A stretch of 15,879 bases of DNA. Origin: Candidatus Heimdallarchaeota archaeon (GTDB lineage Archaea; Asgardarchaeota; Heimdallarchaeia; JABLTI01). The position numbers and the translations under genes were made by a program. The notes beneath the pieces are model-generated. The model ran no database searches and was not told the DNA's origin. It saw only the letters and a list, made by a program, of their open reading frames with translations. The stretch is taken from contig JAUVZH010000020.1 in NCBI GenBank assembly GCA_030602675.1, positions 1 through 15,879 of the forward strand, in the 5' to 3' direction. Shown here one piece after another: positions 7,662 to 14,591 of this stretch (position 1 is its first letter; each line of letters starts with the position of its first letter).

Positions 7662-8348
7662 TTATCTTTTCTCTGTTCTTGCTTTTTCTTTGAATTCTAA
7701 AGCTTTCTGTTTGCAGATGTCTGCATTATCAGTATCAGACAAATCCTGATAAACAATTGCCATTAATTCATTAGCTTGTGCAATACCTGCATAATTATCA
7801 ATTGTCTTCAGTATTTCTTCAGATTTTCTTAATTCAGAGAGAGCTTGATCATATAGTTCTAATTTAAAAGCTAAATGCCCTTTTACAATAAGAGCCCAGC
7901 CTTTTGTTTGTTGAATGTCTTCTTCATCTGGGTTATTTTCTGCAAGATCGAATACTTTAGTAAACTGCTTTTCAGCCTCCTCAATCTCTCCCTTTCCTAT
8001 TAACCGGTTGCCATAAGCAAGGAGACATCGAGCTATGGCAAGAGGGTTTTCAGATTTCTCAGCAATAGCTAATGCATCTTTTGTCCGTTTTACAGCATTT
8101 TCAGTATCCTCTAAATTGACTAAGGTATTATCTATACGCATTAAGCAGAAAGAAAGAACTCGGTTTCGTTCTTTTTCTATTTTGTCTGGTAAATTTGTAA
8201 GTGAATTAAGTTCAGCTTTTACTTTTTCATATGCTTTCAATTCTTTTGAAAAATCTGAATCTTCGACTGCAATCCAGAGCGCTATTTCAATTTTTTCTTC
8301 AGCTTCCTTAATCTTCTCAAGAAGAGACTTAGTATTTTTCTCAATCAT
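7662..8348 (-). CDS. TPR-repeat protein (228 aa)
   Basis: A soluble, helical, charged protein. The N-terminal 90 residues are coiled-coil-like helices; about residues 100-220 hold three TPR-like hairpins (AIARCLLAYGNRLIGKGEIEEAEKQ, QTKGWALIVKGHLAF and ANELMAIVYQDLSDT regions are the A helices and turns). No enzymatic domain is visible. ATG 8348 is chosen over the in-frame TTG 8363 because a GGT motif lies six bases before it and a TATA-like box at 8393-8404 is well placed; five N-terminal residues hang on this choice. It is followed 78 bases later by the C-S lyase gene on the same strand and is flanked by direct repeats. A scaffold or regulatory role is the family expectation only. Confidence 0.75.
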   Translation of the reverse strand: MIEKNTKSLLEKIKEAEEKIEIALWIAVEDSDFSKELKAYEKVKAELNSLTNLPDKIEKERNRVLSFCLMRIDNTLVNLEDTENAVKRTKDALAIAEKSENPLAIARCLLAYGNRLIGKGEIEEAEKQFTKVFDLAENNPDEEDIQQTKGWALIVKGHLAFKLELYDQALSELRKSEEILKTIDNYAGIAQANELMAIVYQDLSDTDNADICKQKALEFKEKARTEKR

Positions 8349-8392
8349 GAAATTACCAACCAATTTACTAATATTTTCTTGTATGGAATTAC

Positions 8393-8411
8393 TTTTATAA
8401 TAATTCTTCTT
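8393..8411 (-). promoter_or_regulatory. Candidate promoter of the 228-aa TPR gene
   Basis: On the minus strand AAGAAGAATTATTATAAAAG gives a purine-rich BRE-like stretch and TTATAAAAG box centred about 50 bases before ATG 8348, predicting a transcript start near 8373. The remaining divergent gap to 8592 contains direct repeat copy B and AT-rich sequence. Confidence 0.4.
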
Positions 8412-8485
8412 TGAAGTTTTTTATTCAAAATTCAAGAAATATAATGGACAGATCACTGAATTAGATGTTTATGTTAATTATGAAA

Positions 8486-8518
8486 TCAATTAGTTAATCT
8501 AAATTTATTTTTCTGAAT
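8486..8518. repeat. Direct repeat copy B (33 bp), in the divergent gap before the radical SAM gene
   Basis: Same 11-base and 18-base blocks as copy A at 7617-7648, separated here by ATCT; 29 of the 32-33 bases are identical. It lies between divergent genes, 138 bases upstream of the TPR ATG on the minus strand and about 85 bases upstream of the radical SAM start on the plus strand. The two copies are about 870 bases apart. Confidence 0.75.
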
Positions 8519-8592
8519 CAAATTTTTATTGGATGATGGTTTTACACATTACTTTTATTTTCTTTCAAAACATAGTATTCTTTGATAGTTAT

Positions 8593-8598
8593 GGAGTG
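8593..8598 (+). promoter_or_regulatory. GGAGTG ribosome-binding motif deciding the radical SAM start
   Basis: GGAG followed by six bases (tgtttg) leads to TTG at 8603. The upstream in-frame candidates TTG 8582 and ATG 8591 have no motif in range, and ATG 8591 overlaps this one. Confidence 0.55.
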
Positions 8599-8602
8599 TT
8601 TG

Positions 8603-9619
8603 TTGAAACAACAAGGAATGCCTCAGGGCAGCTGTTATACAATTACAGATAATGGTACAAAAAAGAAGGCTTGTGAGGTAACACTAAGAACTAAAGATAA
8701 TCAATATGAGCGCTTAATCAAATCAAAACACCTTTCACGACCAGAAGATTATTTCTCTGTCTATCAGAGTGGATGTAACCATGATTGCTTAAAGTGTCAC
8801 TCCTCTGAATTTTCCAAGAGGGTAAACGGTCAATGGATTAGTGAGGATGAGCTGGCAAAGATTGCCAAAGAGTATCTTTCCTATGTAACTGTTTTTGAAC
8901 CCAAAGAAAGAGTAACCATGTGGCATGCTGAGGATCTTTGCTTACATTGTGGTTCTTGTATTATACATGGTAGAAAATCCAAATATTGTCCTGGAAAACT
9001 ATCAACTTCTGATATTGTTCTTTCCCCTCAAGGGTTTGGTCCTGCTAGAAATATTTTGGCATTCACTGGAGGAGATTTGACATGCAATCCGAATTATTAT
9101 GCCAATGTTGCAAGAAAAATCAAAGAGGAAACTGATGGAAAGATAAGGGTTCTAGTTGAGAGTAATGGTTATGCTCTTACAAAGAAAAACCTCGAGACAC
9201 TCAAAGAGGGTGGTGTTGATTCCTATTGGTTGGATTTAAAAGCATATGATAATGAAATTTATCAGAAGTTATGTGGAACACCAAATGATACTGTATTAAA
9301 ATCAGTAGAGTTAATTATTGATCTAGAATTTACACTTGAAATCCTAATTCTATACATCCCAAATTATGTAGAAACTGATCAACACAAGCAAATTGCTCAA
9401 TTAGTCGTTGATGTAGACAATGAAATTCCAATTACTTTATTGGCTTTCTTTCCTTCGTATAAACTAATTAACAATCGTTCACCAACATTCCAAGAAATGA
9501 TAGCAAGTTATAATGAGCTGAAAGCTGCTGGATTGAAAAACATTCGCTTAGGAAATCTCGGAGTATTCGCTAAAACAGCTGAGCAAATTGAACAGGTTCA
9601 TTCATTGAAAAATCGCTGA
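8603..9619 (+). CDS. Radical SAM protein, PflA-like (COG1180-type), with second Fe-S cysteine motif (338 aa)
   Basis: A radical S-adenosylmethionine enzyme. Numbered from TTG 8603, GCNHDCLKC at 57-65 supplies the CX3CX2C triad (Cys58, Cys62, Cys65) for the SAM-binding 4Fe-4S cluster; TGGDLTCNP at 155-163 is the glycine-rich SAM-contact motif of activase-like members, and YWLDLKAYD at 208-216 is another PflA-type hallmark. Between them CLHCGSC plus a later Cys (113, 116, 119, 129: CX2CX2CX9C) looks like a ferredoxin-type auxiliary cluster. The C terminus ends with RLGNLGVF, which I associate with archaeal activase-like homologues. Such proteins activate glycyl-radical enzymes or modify other targets; no glycyl-radical enzyme is visible in the window. 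It is first in a plus-strand set with the sulfotransferase and the metallo-beta-lactamase-fold gene. Family is firm, target unknown. Confidence 0.88.
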   Translation: MKQQGMPQGSCYTITDNGTKKKACEVTLRTKDNQYERLIKSKHLSRPEDYFSVYQSGCNHDCLKCHSSEFSKRVNGQWISEDELAKIAKEYLSYVTVFEPKERVTMWHAEDLCLHCGSCIIHGRKSKYCPGKLSTSDIVLSPQGFGPARNILAFTGGDLTCNPNYYANVARKIKEETDGKIRVLVESNGYALTKKNLETLKEGGVDSYWLDLKAYDNEIYQKLCGTPNDTVLKSVELIIDLEFTLEILILYIPNYVETDQHKQIAQLVVDVDNEIPITLLAFFPSYKLINNRSPTFQEMIASYNELKAAGLKNIRLGNLGVFAKTAEQIEQVHSLKNR

Positions 9620-9681
9620 TACAAGTTCTAGAAAGATTTTTCATTTGTATCTAATATAACTGTAAGATATGTGGAAAAATT

Positions 9682-9685
9682 GGAG
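9682..9685 (+). promoter_or_regulatory. GGAG ribosome-binding motif deciding the sulfotransferase start
   Basis: GGAG and a seven-base spacer (cgcaaag) precede ATG 9693. An upstream in-frame ATG at 9669 has no such motif and would place this GGAG inside the gene. Confidence 0.5.
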
Positions 9686-9692
9686 CGCAAAG

Positions 9693-10790
9693 ATGGAGCT
9701 TTTAGCAGGTTCATCTTTTAGTAATATTATAAGATTATCTTGGCAAAACAAGTTTCGTGTCCACCCGAAATATTGGTATAGATATTACATAGCAGTTAGA
9801 GCAAGTCATTATTTCTTGCCTTTTAGATTAATAGAACGAATGAAATATAATCGAAAGATAAGAGAAACCGATATCGAACAGGACCCAATTTTCATAATAG
9901 GTCATTGGCGAACCGGAACAACATTACTACATTCTATGTTAACTAAAGATGAGAACTTTGGTTATGTTACAAATCTAGAAACTTATTGTCCACATTTCTT
10001 TTTATCGTTTGAAAAATTAACTCGAAGGATTATCGATTTCGCTTTACCAAAAAAAAGGCCCATGGATAATGTAAAACTAAGCAGTTTTGAAACAGCAGAA
10101 GAAGAGTTTGCTATTGGAAGTTATGACAAATATAGCTTCTATCATCATTTCATTTTCCCCAGAAATTTTGACTTGTATTCAAAATATCTTTTCTTTGATG
10201 AATGTACACAGGACGAAATACAACGTTGGAAAACAAGATATCAATTTTTCCTCAAAAAGATCACACTAAAACATAATGGAAAAAGATTGGTATTAAAAAA
10301 TCCAGCAAATACTCCTCGAGTAAAATTCCTTCTTGAAATGTTCCCTGATGCAAAATTCATACACACATATCGAAATCCATACTTTGTTTTTTCTTCAACG
10401 CTTAAATTATTTAGAAATCTACTACCAGTGTTTTCATTACAAAAATGGGACGATAAGCAAATACAAGATGGTTTTCTTAGAAATTTCAAAAAAATGTATG
10501 AAACTTTTGAACGAGATAAAGAATTAATTCCGAAAGGAAACTTACTAGATGTCAAGTATGAAGATTTGGTAGTAAACCCATTAAAAGCAGCAAAGCAAAC
10601 CTACAAAGAACTACTGTCAGATAATTATGAATTGCCAAAAGAAAAATTTGAGCAATACACTAAGCAGCAATCATCGTTTGTACCAAATCAACATGTGCTA
10701 TCAGATGACATTATTACAAAGGTCAACGATTATTGGGATCAAATGAGGAGAGATTACGGTTACGAGCGAATGGAAGTTGAGCGTTCTTAG
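9693..10790 (+). CDS. Sulfotransferase family protein (Sulfotransfer_3-like, 365 aa)
   Basis: Predicted to move sulfate from PAPS to a hydroxyl or amino group of an acceptor. Counted from ATG 9693, DPIFIIGHWRTGTTLLHSML at 64-83 is the 5'-phosphosulfate-binding loop of the P-loop-like fold (the GHWRTGTT core at 70-77), and FIHTYRNPYFVFSS at 222-235 with Arg227 and its following serines is the 3'-phosphate-binding motif. LVLKNPANTPRVKFL near 199-213 is the strand-helix unit usual between them. No membrane helix or signal peptide is evident, so it is probably cytosolic, unlike animal Golgi enzymes with similar domains. The acceptor cannot be predicted; lipid, glycan or small-molecule targets are all possible. 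It starts 73 bases after the radical SAM stop and is followed 47 bases later by the next gene, suggesting an operon. Confidence 0.88.
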   Translation: MELLAGSSFSNIIRLSWQNKFRVHPKYWYRYYIAVRASHYFLPFRLIERMKYNRKIRETDIEQDPIFIIGHWRTGTTLLHSMLTKDENFGYVTNLETYCPHFFLSFEKLTRRIIDFALPKKRPMDNVKLSSFETAEEEFAIGSYDKYSFYHHFIFPRNFDLYSKYLFFDECTQDEIQRWKTRYQFFLKKITLKHNGKRLVLKNPANTPRVKFLLEMFPDAKFIHTYRNPYFVFSSTLKLFRNLLPVFSLQKWDDKQIQDGFLRNFKKMYETFERDKELIPKGNLLDVKYEDLVVNPLKAAKQTYKELLSDNYELPKEKFEQYTKQQSSFVPNQHVLSDDIITKVNDYWDQMRRDYGYERMEVERS

Positions 10791-10827
10791 AATGATTTAT
10801 TAAATTCGTATAAAAAATATATTAGCT

Positions 10828-10831
10828 GGTG
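10828..10831 (+). promoter_or_regulatory. GGTG ribosome-binding motif deciding the hydrolase start
   Basis: GGTG plus six bases (tccttt) precedes TTG 10838. The alternative GTG at 10829 is part of the motif itself, and the family's N terminus (a beta strand at once, as in LHVTIINVY) fits the later start. Confidence 0.55.
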
Positions 10832-10837
10832 TCCTTT

Positions 10838-11695
10838 TTGCATGTTACCATTATTAATGTCTATAATGATATTGTTCCCGAAGGTTCTGAATTTATTGCC
10901 GATCATGGAGTAGCATTCTATATTGAAACACCAGAAAAAACAATTCTTTTTGATACAGGAGCTAAGGGCAATATTCTACTTCATAACATGAAAGCTCTCG
11001 ATCTTGATCCTGATGCTATCGAAACAATCGTCCTTTCGCATGGTCACTGGGATCATTCCGGAGGGATAATAGGTTTACTGAAAGAGAGAACTAAAGATAC
11101 TCCAATAACTGTAATTGCTCATCCAACAATAATGGAACTAAAGGGAATTGTTAGAAAAAAGGATAATAAAAATATCTTATATGAATTTCCAAAAATACCA
11201 CAATCACTACAAAAAAGAATTATTTTCAAATATTCAAAAGAACCAGTTTCCATAACAGAAAAATTAGCTACTTTAGGTGAAATACGTAACCGTCCTCATA
11301 AAGATGGAACAGAGTCACGATTAATACATGAAGTTAATGGAAAAATAGAGAATGATCCAATGATGGATGACCTATCACTTGTACTAGAAACGAAGAATGG
11401 TTTAGTTTTAATTTGTGGTTGTTGTCATGCTGGATTGTTAAACACATTATCTCGAGTAAGTGCTTTATATGAAAATATGAACATCCACACAATAATAGGT
11501 GGAACACATATGCTGCGATTTAATCACGAGGAAGTAGATTTTGTAGCAGAAAATCTGAAAAAACATTATGGAAGTCCTAAGCTTTATCTTAACCATTGTA
11601 CCGGGATTAATACAACCGATCACCTATTAACTCATTTCAAGAATGAAATTGTTAACACATGCTTAGTAGGAAAGAAGTTTACCTTTGAATGCTAA
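10838..11695 (+). CDS. Metallo-beta-lactamase-fold hydrolase, RFAP synthase-like/MJ0301-like family (285 aa)
   Basis: A cytosolic metallo-beta-lactamase-fold enzyme. From TTG 10838: FDTG at 38-41, metal-binding SHGHWDHSGG at 67-76 (His68, His70, Asp72, His73), DDLSLV at 177-182, CGCCHAGLLNT at 193-203 with His197, IGGTH at 220-224 and NHCTG at 252-256 with the last His. The CCHAG and GGTHM pattern is typical of the family annotated as 7,8-dihydropterin-6-methyl-4-(beta-D-ribofuranosyl)-aminobenzene-5'-phosphate synthase, named after methanogen MJ0301. That annotation is widely spread to paralogues of unknown substrate, so it is not proof of a methanopterin pathway. It is last in the set with the radical SAM and sulfotransferase genes and converges, 12 bases apart, on the FkbH-like gene. 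Confidence 0.85.
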   Translation: MHVTIINVYNDIVPEGSEFIADHGVAFYIETPEKTILFDTGAKGNILLHNMKALDLDPDAIETIVLSHGHWDHSGGIIGLLKERTKDTPITVIAHPTIMELKGIVRKKDNKNILYEFPKIPQSLQKRIIFKYSKEPVSITEKLATLGEIRNRPHKDGTESRLIHEVNGKIENDPMMDDLSLVLETKNGLVLICGCCHAGLLNTLSRVSALYENMNIHTIIGGTHMLRFNHEEVDFVAENLKKHYGSPKLYLNHCTGINTTDHLLTHFKNEIVNTCLVGKKFTFEC

Positions 11696-11707
11696 GCTTT
11701 AGCGAAT

Positions 11708-13561
11708 TTATTTTCCCTTTTTCAAAATCTTAAACCAATCAGGATATTCAGGTATACCTTTTTGTTCGAAGTTGTAATCCCAGATAATGAAACCATCTTT
11801 TTTCTCTTTAAGCTGCTCAAAACCTGCATCTTCAAAGATTCTCTTAATCGCTTCATTTCTATCTGTTTGAATATACTTTCCTTGAAAAACGGTGGCTTTT
11901 TCTTTTTGAGCTTCACGCATTATGTAATAAAGAAAACTTTGCTCAACTGTTTTGCCCATTGCTCTACATGAAAATGTCACTAGCTCCATATTCCATATTT
12001 CTTGATCAATCTTTATCAACGCTACACCTATGAGTCCATAGTCGCCGTAACGATCATAGAGATTAGCAACATATATCCTGTAATCGTTAGATTTGCTAAA
12101 ATCAAGAATCTCTTCCTTTGAATATCGTACTGCTGTAGCATTTAATTGATTAGTTCTCTGAATAAGTTCAGTTACTCTTCCCAGATTTCGATTTTCAGCT
12201 TTTCGTAACCATAATTCCATGTTGCAAGACAATAAGAAGTTTCTTTTATCTAAACCAAATTGCTTTTCAGCTTCTTCTCTCTTCTTCTGCTGTCCATACA
12301 TTTTTGCTCTTTTACTACTTTCTACAGTTAATTTCCCAATAGGTTCAAATTCAAGCATTGTTAAACTGTTCAAAATTTCTGCATCTGTAAAGACATGTAC
12401 CATTGGTAGGAAATTCTTAATTTGATCCCTTTCATACGGATTATCATCAAAGAAAGCTAATGAATCAATGCCTATGTTTAGCTCTTGAGCAATTTCTTGA
12501 AGACTTTGAGCTTTATCATTCCAACTAATTTTCTTAACTACAAACATATCAGCTGCTTTACCAAGAACCTCATCAATTATCGGAACACTTGAAGGATCAT
12601 TCTTACTTGCAAGTGCAAGTAGTATTCCTCTTTTTGCTAGCAGTTCAAGAACATGTATTCGATTTTTGTGAAGGTATACTCCTTCTACTCCATCATCCCT
12701 TAGAATACCATCCCATAAAGTATTATCAAGATCCACTACTACACATTTGATTCTTGGTCCATGACCTTTTGCTACTTTCAGAATTTCTACTAAGTCTATA
12801 CCGATTGTAACTGCTCCCTCTCGAGTAAAATGCTCGTAGATACCATCTGCATCTCCCTCTCTAATTTGATAACCTACCCCATGTTTAAGAAATGAATCGT
12901 AAATAGCCAAAACAAAAACATCATCATGCAGTTTACCAATTTCATACAACAAGAGGTCGAATTTATTCAAAAATTCACGCAAGCTGTATGCATTCTCCAA
13001 ATGCTTGTAAGCGAATTTTCCTTGTGCAGGTCGAGGAACGATAGGGTAATCCATAATAACATAATTAGCATTAAAGTGCTTTCTTGCTTCACTAATAGCA
13101 GTCTCGAGACGACTTCTAATTTCTGTTAATTGTTGTTCTTGCATCTCGAATGTTGATTTGCTTTTTTGAATGTCTCCAATATAGCTTCTAATGTTCTGAG
13201 CATCACTAATAACTATAACATCTGGTTTAAAGGAATAAATACCACCTTTTAGATCAGTTAATGCTAAATAGGGATCTGATGATTCACCATAATCAAAGGT
13301 ATGATAACAAACTGCACCATTTGCTTCCAAGAATTCTTTCACAAAAGATAGCTCACAACCACCTACAAAACCAATCTTGAGAACCTTAAGAAATTCTTGT
13401 TCATCATCTGTAAGTTTTGTTGCAATATTGATTGGACGAGATGCTTTCTTTGTTTCCTCAGTTAAACGTTTAAAGACTGTTTTTCTGAATTTCCTATCTG
13501 TGAGCATACGCCAAAATAGTTTTAATAGTCTTCCTTTAGCCAATGTATCTAAAACCACCAA
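11708..13561 (-). CDS. FkbH-like HAD-IIIC phosphatase with acyltransferase-like C-terminal domain (617 aa)
   Basis: A three-part protein of the FkbH family. Residues about 60-260 resemble the SGNH/GDSL-like N-terminal domain (IGFVGGCELSFV at 63-74). Residues 270-400 form a HAD-IIIC domain: VVVDLDNTLWDG at 274-285 with Asp277 and Asp279, ALASKND at 316-322 with Ser319, and FFDDNPYERDQI at 370-381 with Asp372/Asp373. Residues 445-600 hold the GNAT-like part, with RTNQLNATAVRY and FSCRAMGKTVEQ. In polyketide pathways FkbH takes glyceryl-phosphate from 1,3-bisphosphoglycerate to load an acyl carrier protein; long versions also occur in surface-polysaccharide loci. No carrier protein is seen here. 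The longest frame starts at TTG 13561, overlapping the deacetylase gene by 13 bases; TTG 13543 with GGTGG 11 bases upstream is an alternative. The overlap suggests translational coupling. Confidence 0.87.
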   Translation of the reverse strand: MVVLDTLAKGRLLKLFWRMLTDRKFRKTVFKRLTEETKKASRPINIATKLTDDEQEFLKVLKIGFVGGCELSFVKEFLEANGAVCYHTFDYGESSDPYLALTDLKGGIYSFKPDVIVISDAQNIRSYIGDIQKSKSTFEMQEQQLTEIRSRLETAISEARKHFNANYVIMDYPIVPRPAQGKFAYKHLENAYSLREFLNKFDLLLYEIGKLHDDVFVLAIYDSFLKHGVGYQIREGDADGIYEHFTREGAVTIGIDLVEILKVAKGHGPRIKCVVVDLDNTLWDGILRDDGVEGVYLHKNRIHVLELLAKRGILLALASKNDPSSVPIIDEVLGKAADMFVVKKISWNDKAQSLQEIAQELNIGIDSLAFFDDNPYERDQIKNFLPMVHVFTDAEILNSLTMLEFEPIGKLTVESSKRAKMYGQQKKREEAEKQFGLDKRNFLLSCNMELWLRKAENRNLGRVTELIQRTNQLNATAVRYSKEEILDFSKSNDYRIYVANLYDRYGDYGLIGVALIKIDQEIWNMELVTFSCRAMGKTVEQSFLYYIMREAQKEKATVFQGKYIQTDRNEAIKRIFEDAGFEQLKEKKDGFIIWDYNFEQKGIPEYPDWFKILKKGK

Positions 13562-14442
13562 TCTGCATGAATTAATATTTGAACGACATCACCTTTTTTG
13601 GCTTTATCAAGTTCTTCAAATAAATGATGACCATATCGTCTTGTGAAATCATATCCTCCTGCATCTGAGAGATACATATCACGTTTCATATCATATGCTG
13701 AATAGACATTTAATTCCTTTTGATTTAACAATGACCAGATAGATCGATTTTTATATTTATCTCCGTGTGCAGCAACAACTATAATTGGAACGATTTCTCT
13801 TAGTTCAGCTAACTCTTGAGTAAATAGTTGAATTGCTTGCTCTTTGTTACCTTTCGTTTGAGTTAATACCTCATAGTGATATCCTATCTCATAACCTTCA
13901 GCGTTCAATTGTTTAATAAGAGGTAGAGCTTTTTCAAAAGAGTATTTCTCGGAATGAAGTCTAATCATTGAAGTTGATTTTATACCCTTTTCCTTCTCTA
14001 TATTAATCATTTTAGAAAATCTTCTCAAAGAAAGATCGACATCATGTCTAATGAAAACATTGACCTTTTCTGGATCAATCTTTTTGTGGACAAAATAATC
14101 GGATAGGATTTTCACTGAATATTTATCATCCTTTAATTTATCAAGAAATTCAGCATATGTTTTCAGTCTATATCCTTTAATCCATTTAAAACTTAAATAA
14201 ATCAACAATAAAGCTATTAACATTCCAAAAACTAAAGGAAAAATCCAACCCAGAAAATCCAACCATAGAATGGAGCAGGTAATTATTGCTATGTAACCTA
14301 CAGCAACAAATATGGGATAGAATGGTAGTAAGTCGAAAAGCATTGTAGCATACCTTTTTGTTCTCCAAATTGAGATGAAAGAAAACAACCAAAGAAACAC
14401 TGAAAGACAGATAATTATTAGATAGATTATCCTAACATCCAT
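13549..14442 (-). CDS. Membrane-anchored NodB-like polysaccharide deacetylase family protein (297 aa)
   Basis: Three hydrophobic helices at about 4-25, 41-60 and 63-86 precede a polysaccharide-deacetylase-like domain. Motifs: FIRHDVDLSLRR at 130-141 (general base/metal Asp134 and Asp136), EGYEIGYHYEV at 182-192 with metal-candidate His189, AAHGD at 224-228, and the terminal HADWW at 292-296, matching the HPEWW-like end of this subgroup. The family usually removes acetyl groups from sugar amines, but this subgroup lacks the full HxxxH second motif (only YHYEV), so the reaction may differ. By the positive-inside rule the domain's side is uncertain (KR pairs lie at 29-30 and 87-93). Its ATG 14442 follows GGCGGGAAAG. 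It is the first gene of a pair with the FkbH-like protein, coupled by overlap, pointing to glycan or natural-product work at the membrane. Confidence 0.82.
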   Translation of the reverse strand: MDVRIIYLIIICLSVFLWLFSFISIWRTKRYATMLFDLLPFYPIFVAVGYIAIITCSILWLDFLGWIFPLVFGMLIALLLIYLSFKWIKGYRLKTYAEFLDKLKDDKYSVKILSDYFVHKKIDPEKVNVFIRHDVDLSLRRFSKMINIEKEKGIKSTSMIRLHSEKYSFEKALPLIKQLNAEGYEIGYHYEVLTQTKGNKEQAIQLFTQELAELREIVPIIVVAAHGDKYKNRSIWSLLNQKELNVYSAYDMKRDMYLSDAGGYDFTRRYGHHLFEELDKAKKGDVVQILIHADWWF

Positions 14443-14500
14443 GTTTCTTTCCCGCCTTGAATTCTTTTAATTATTTTTCTACGTTTGTTCATTAAAATCA

Positions 14501-14512
14501 TATCATATATTT
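14501..14512 (-). promoter_or_regulatory. Promoter of the deacetylase-FkbH pair
   Basis: On the minus strand AAATATATGATA, preceded by AAAAC, forms a TATA-like box about 65 bases before ATG 14442, giving a predicted leader of some 40 bases that includes the GGGAAAG motif. Confidence 0.45.
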
Positions 14513-14553
14513 GTTTTACCCTAATTGAGTTATTATTACAATACAGAATGCAA

Positions 14554-14570
14554 AGAAAAGGTAAAATATC
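14554..14570 (+). promoter_or_regulatory. BRE/TATA promoter of a leaderless HD-domain gene
   Basis: Purine-rich AAAGAAAAGG followed by TAAAATAT (14562-14569) places the TATA-like box centre about 26 bases before ATG 14592. There is no Shine-Dalgarno motif near the ATG. The spacing matches archaeal promoters of transcripts starting at the start codon. Confidence 0.5.
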
Positions 14571-14591
14571 AACTACTACATATTCTTATCC

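Noticed and set aside
8035..8400. 121-codon plus-strand frame over the 228-aa TPR gene
   Set aside because: It is antisense to a TPR protein with clear helical periodicity; its serine/phenylalanine-rich translation mirrors Glu/Lys-rich coding on the other strand.
10087..10527. Short plus- and minus-strand frames within the sulfotransferase gene
   Set aside because: They lie in other frames of a gene with intact motifs at both ends and have no ribosome-binding motif or family resemblance.
10838..11695. Reading the hydrolase as proof of methanopterin biosynthesis
   Set aside because: The MJ0301-like annotation covers many paralogues of unknown substrate, and no other pterin-pathway gene is in the window.
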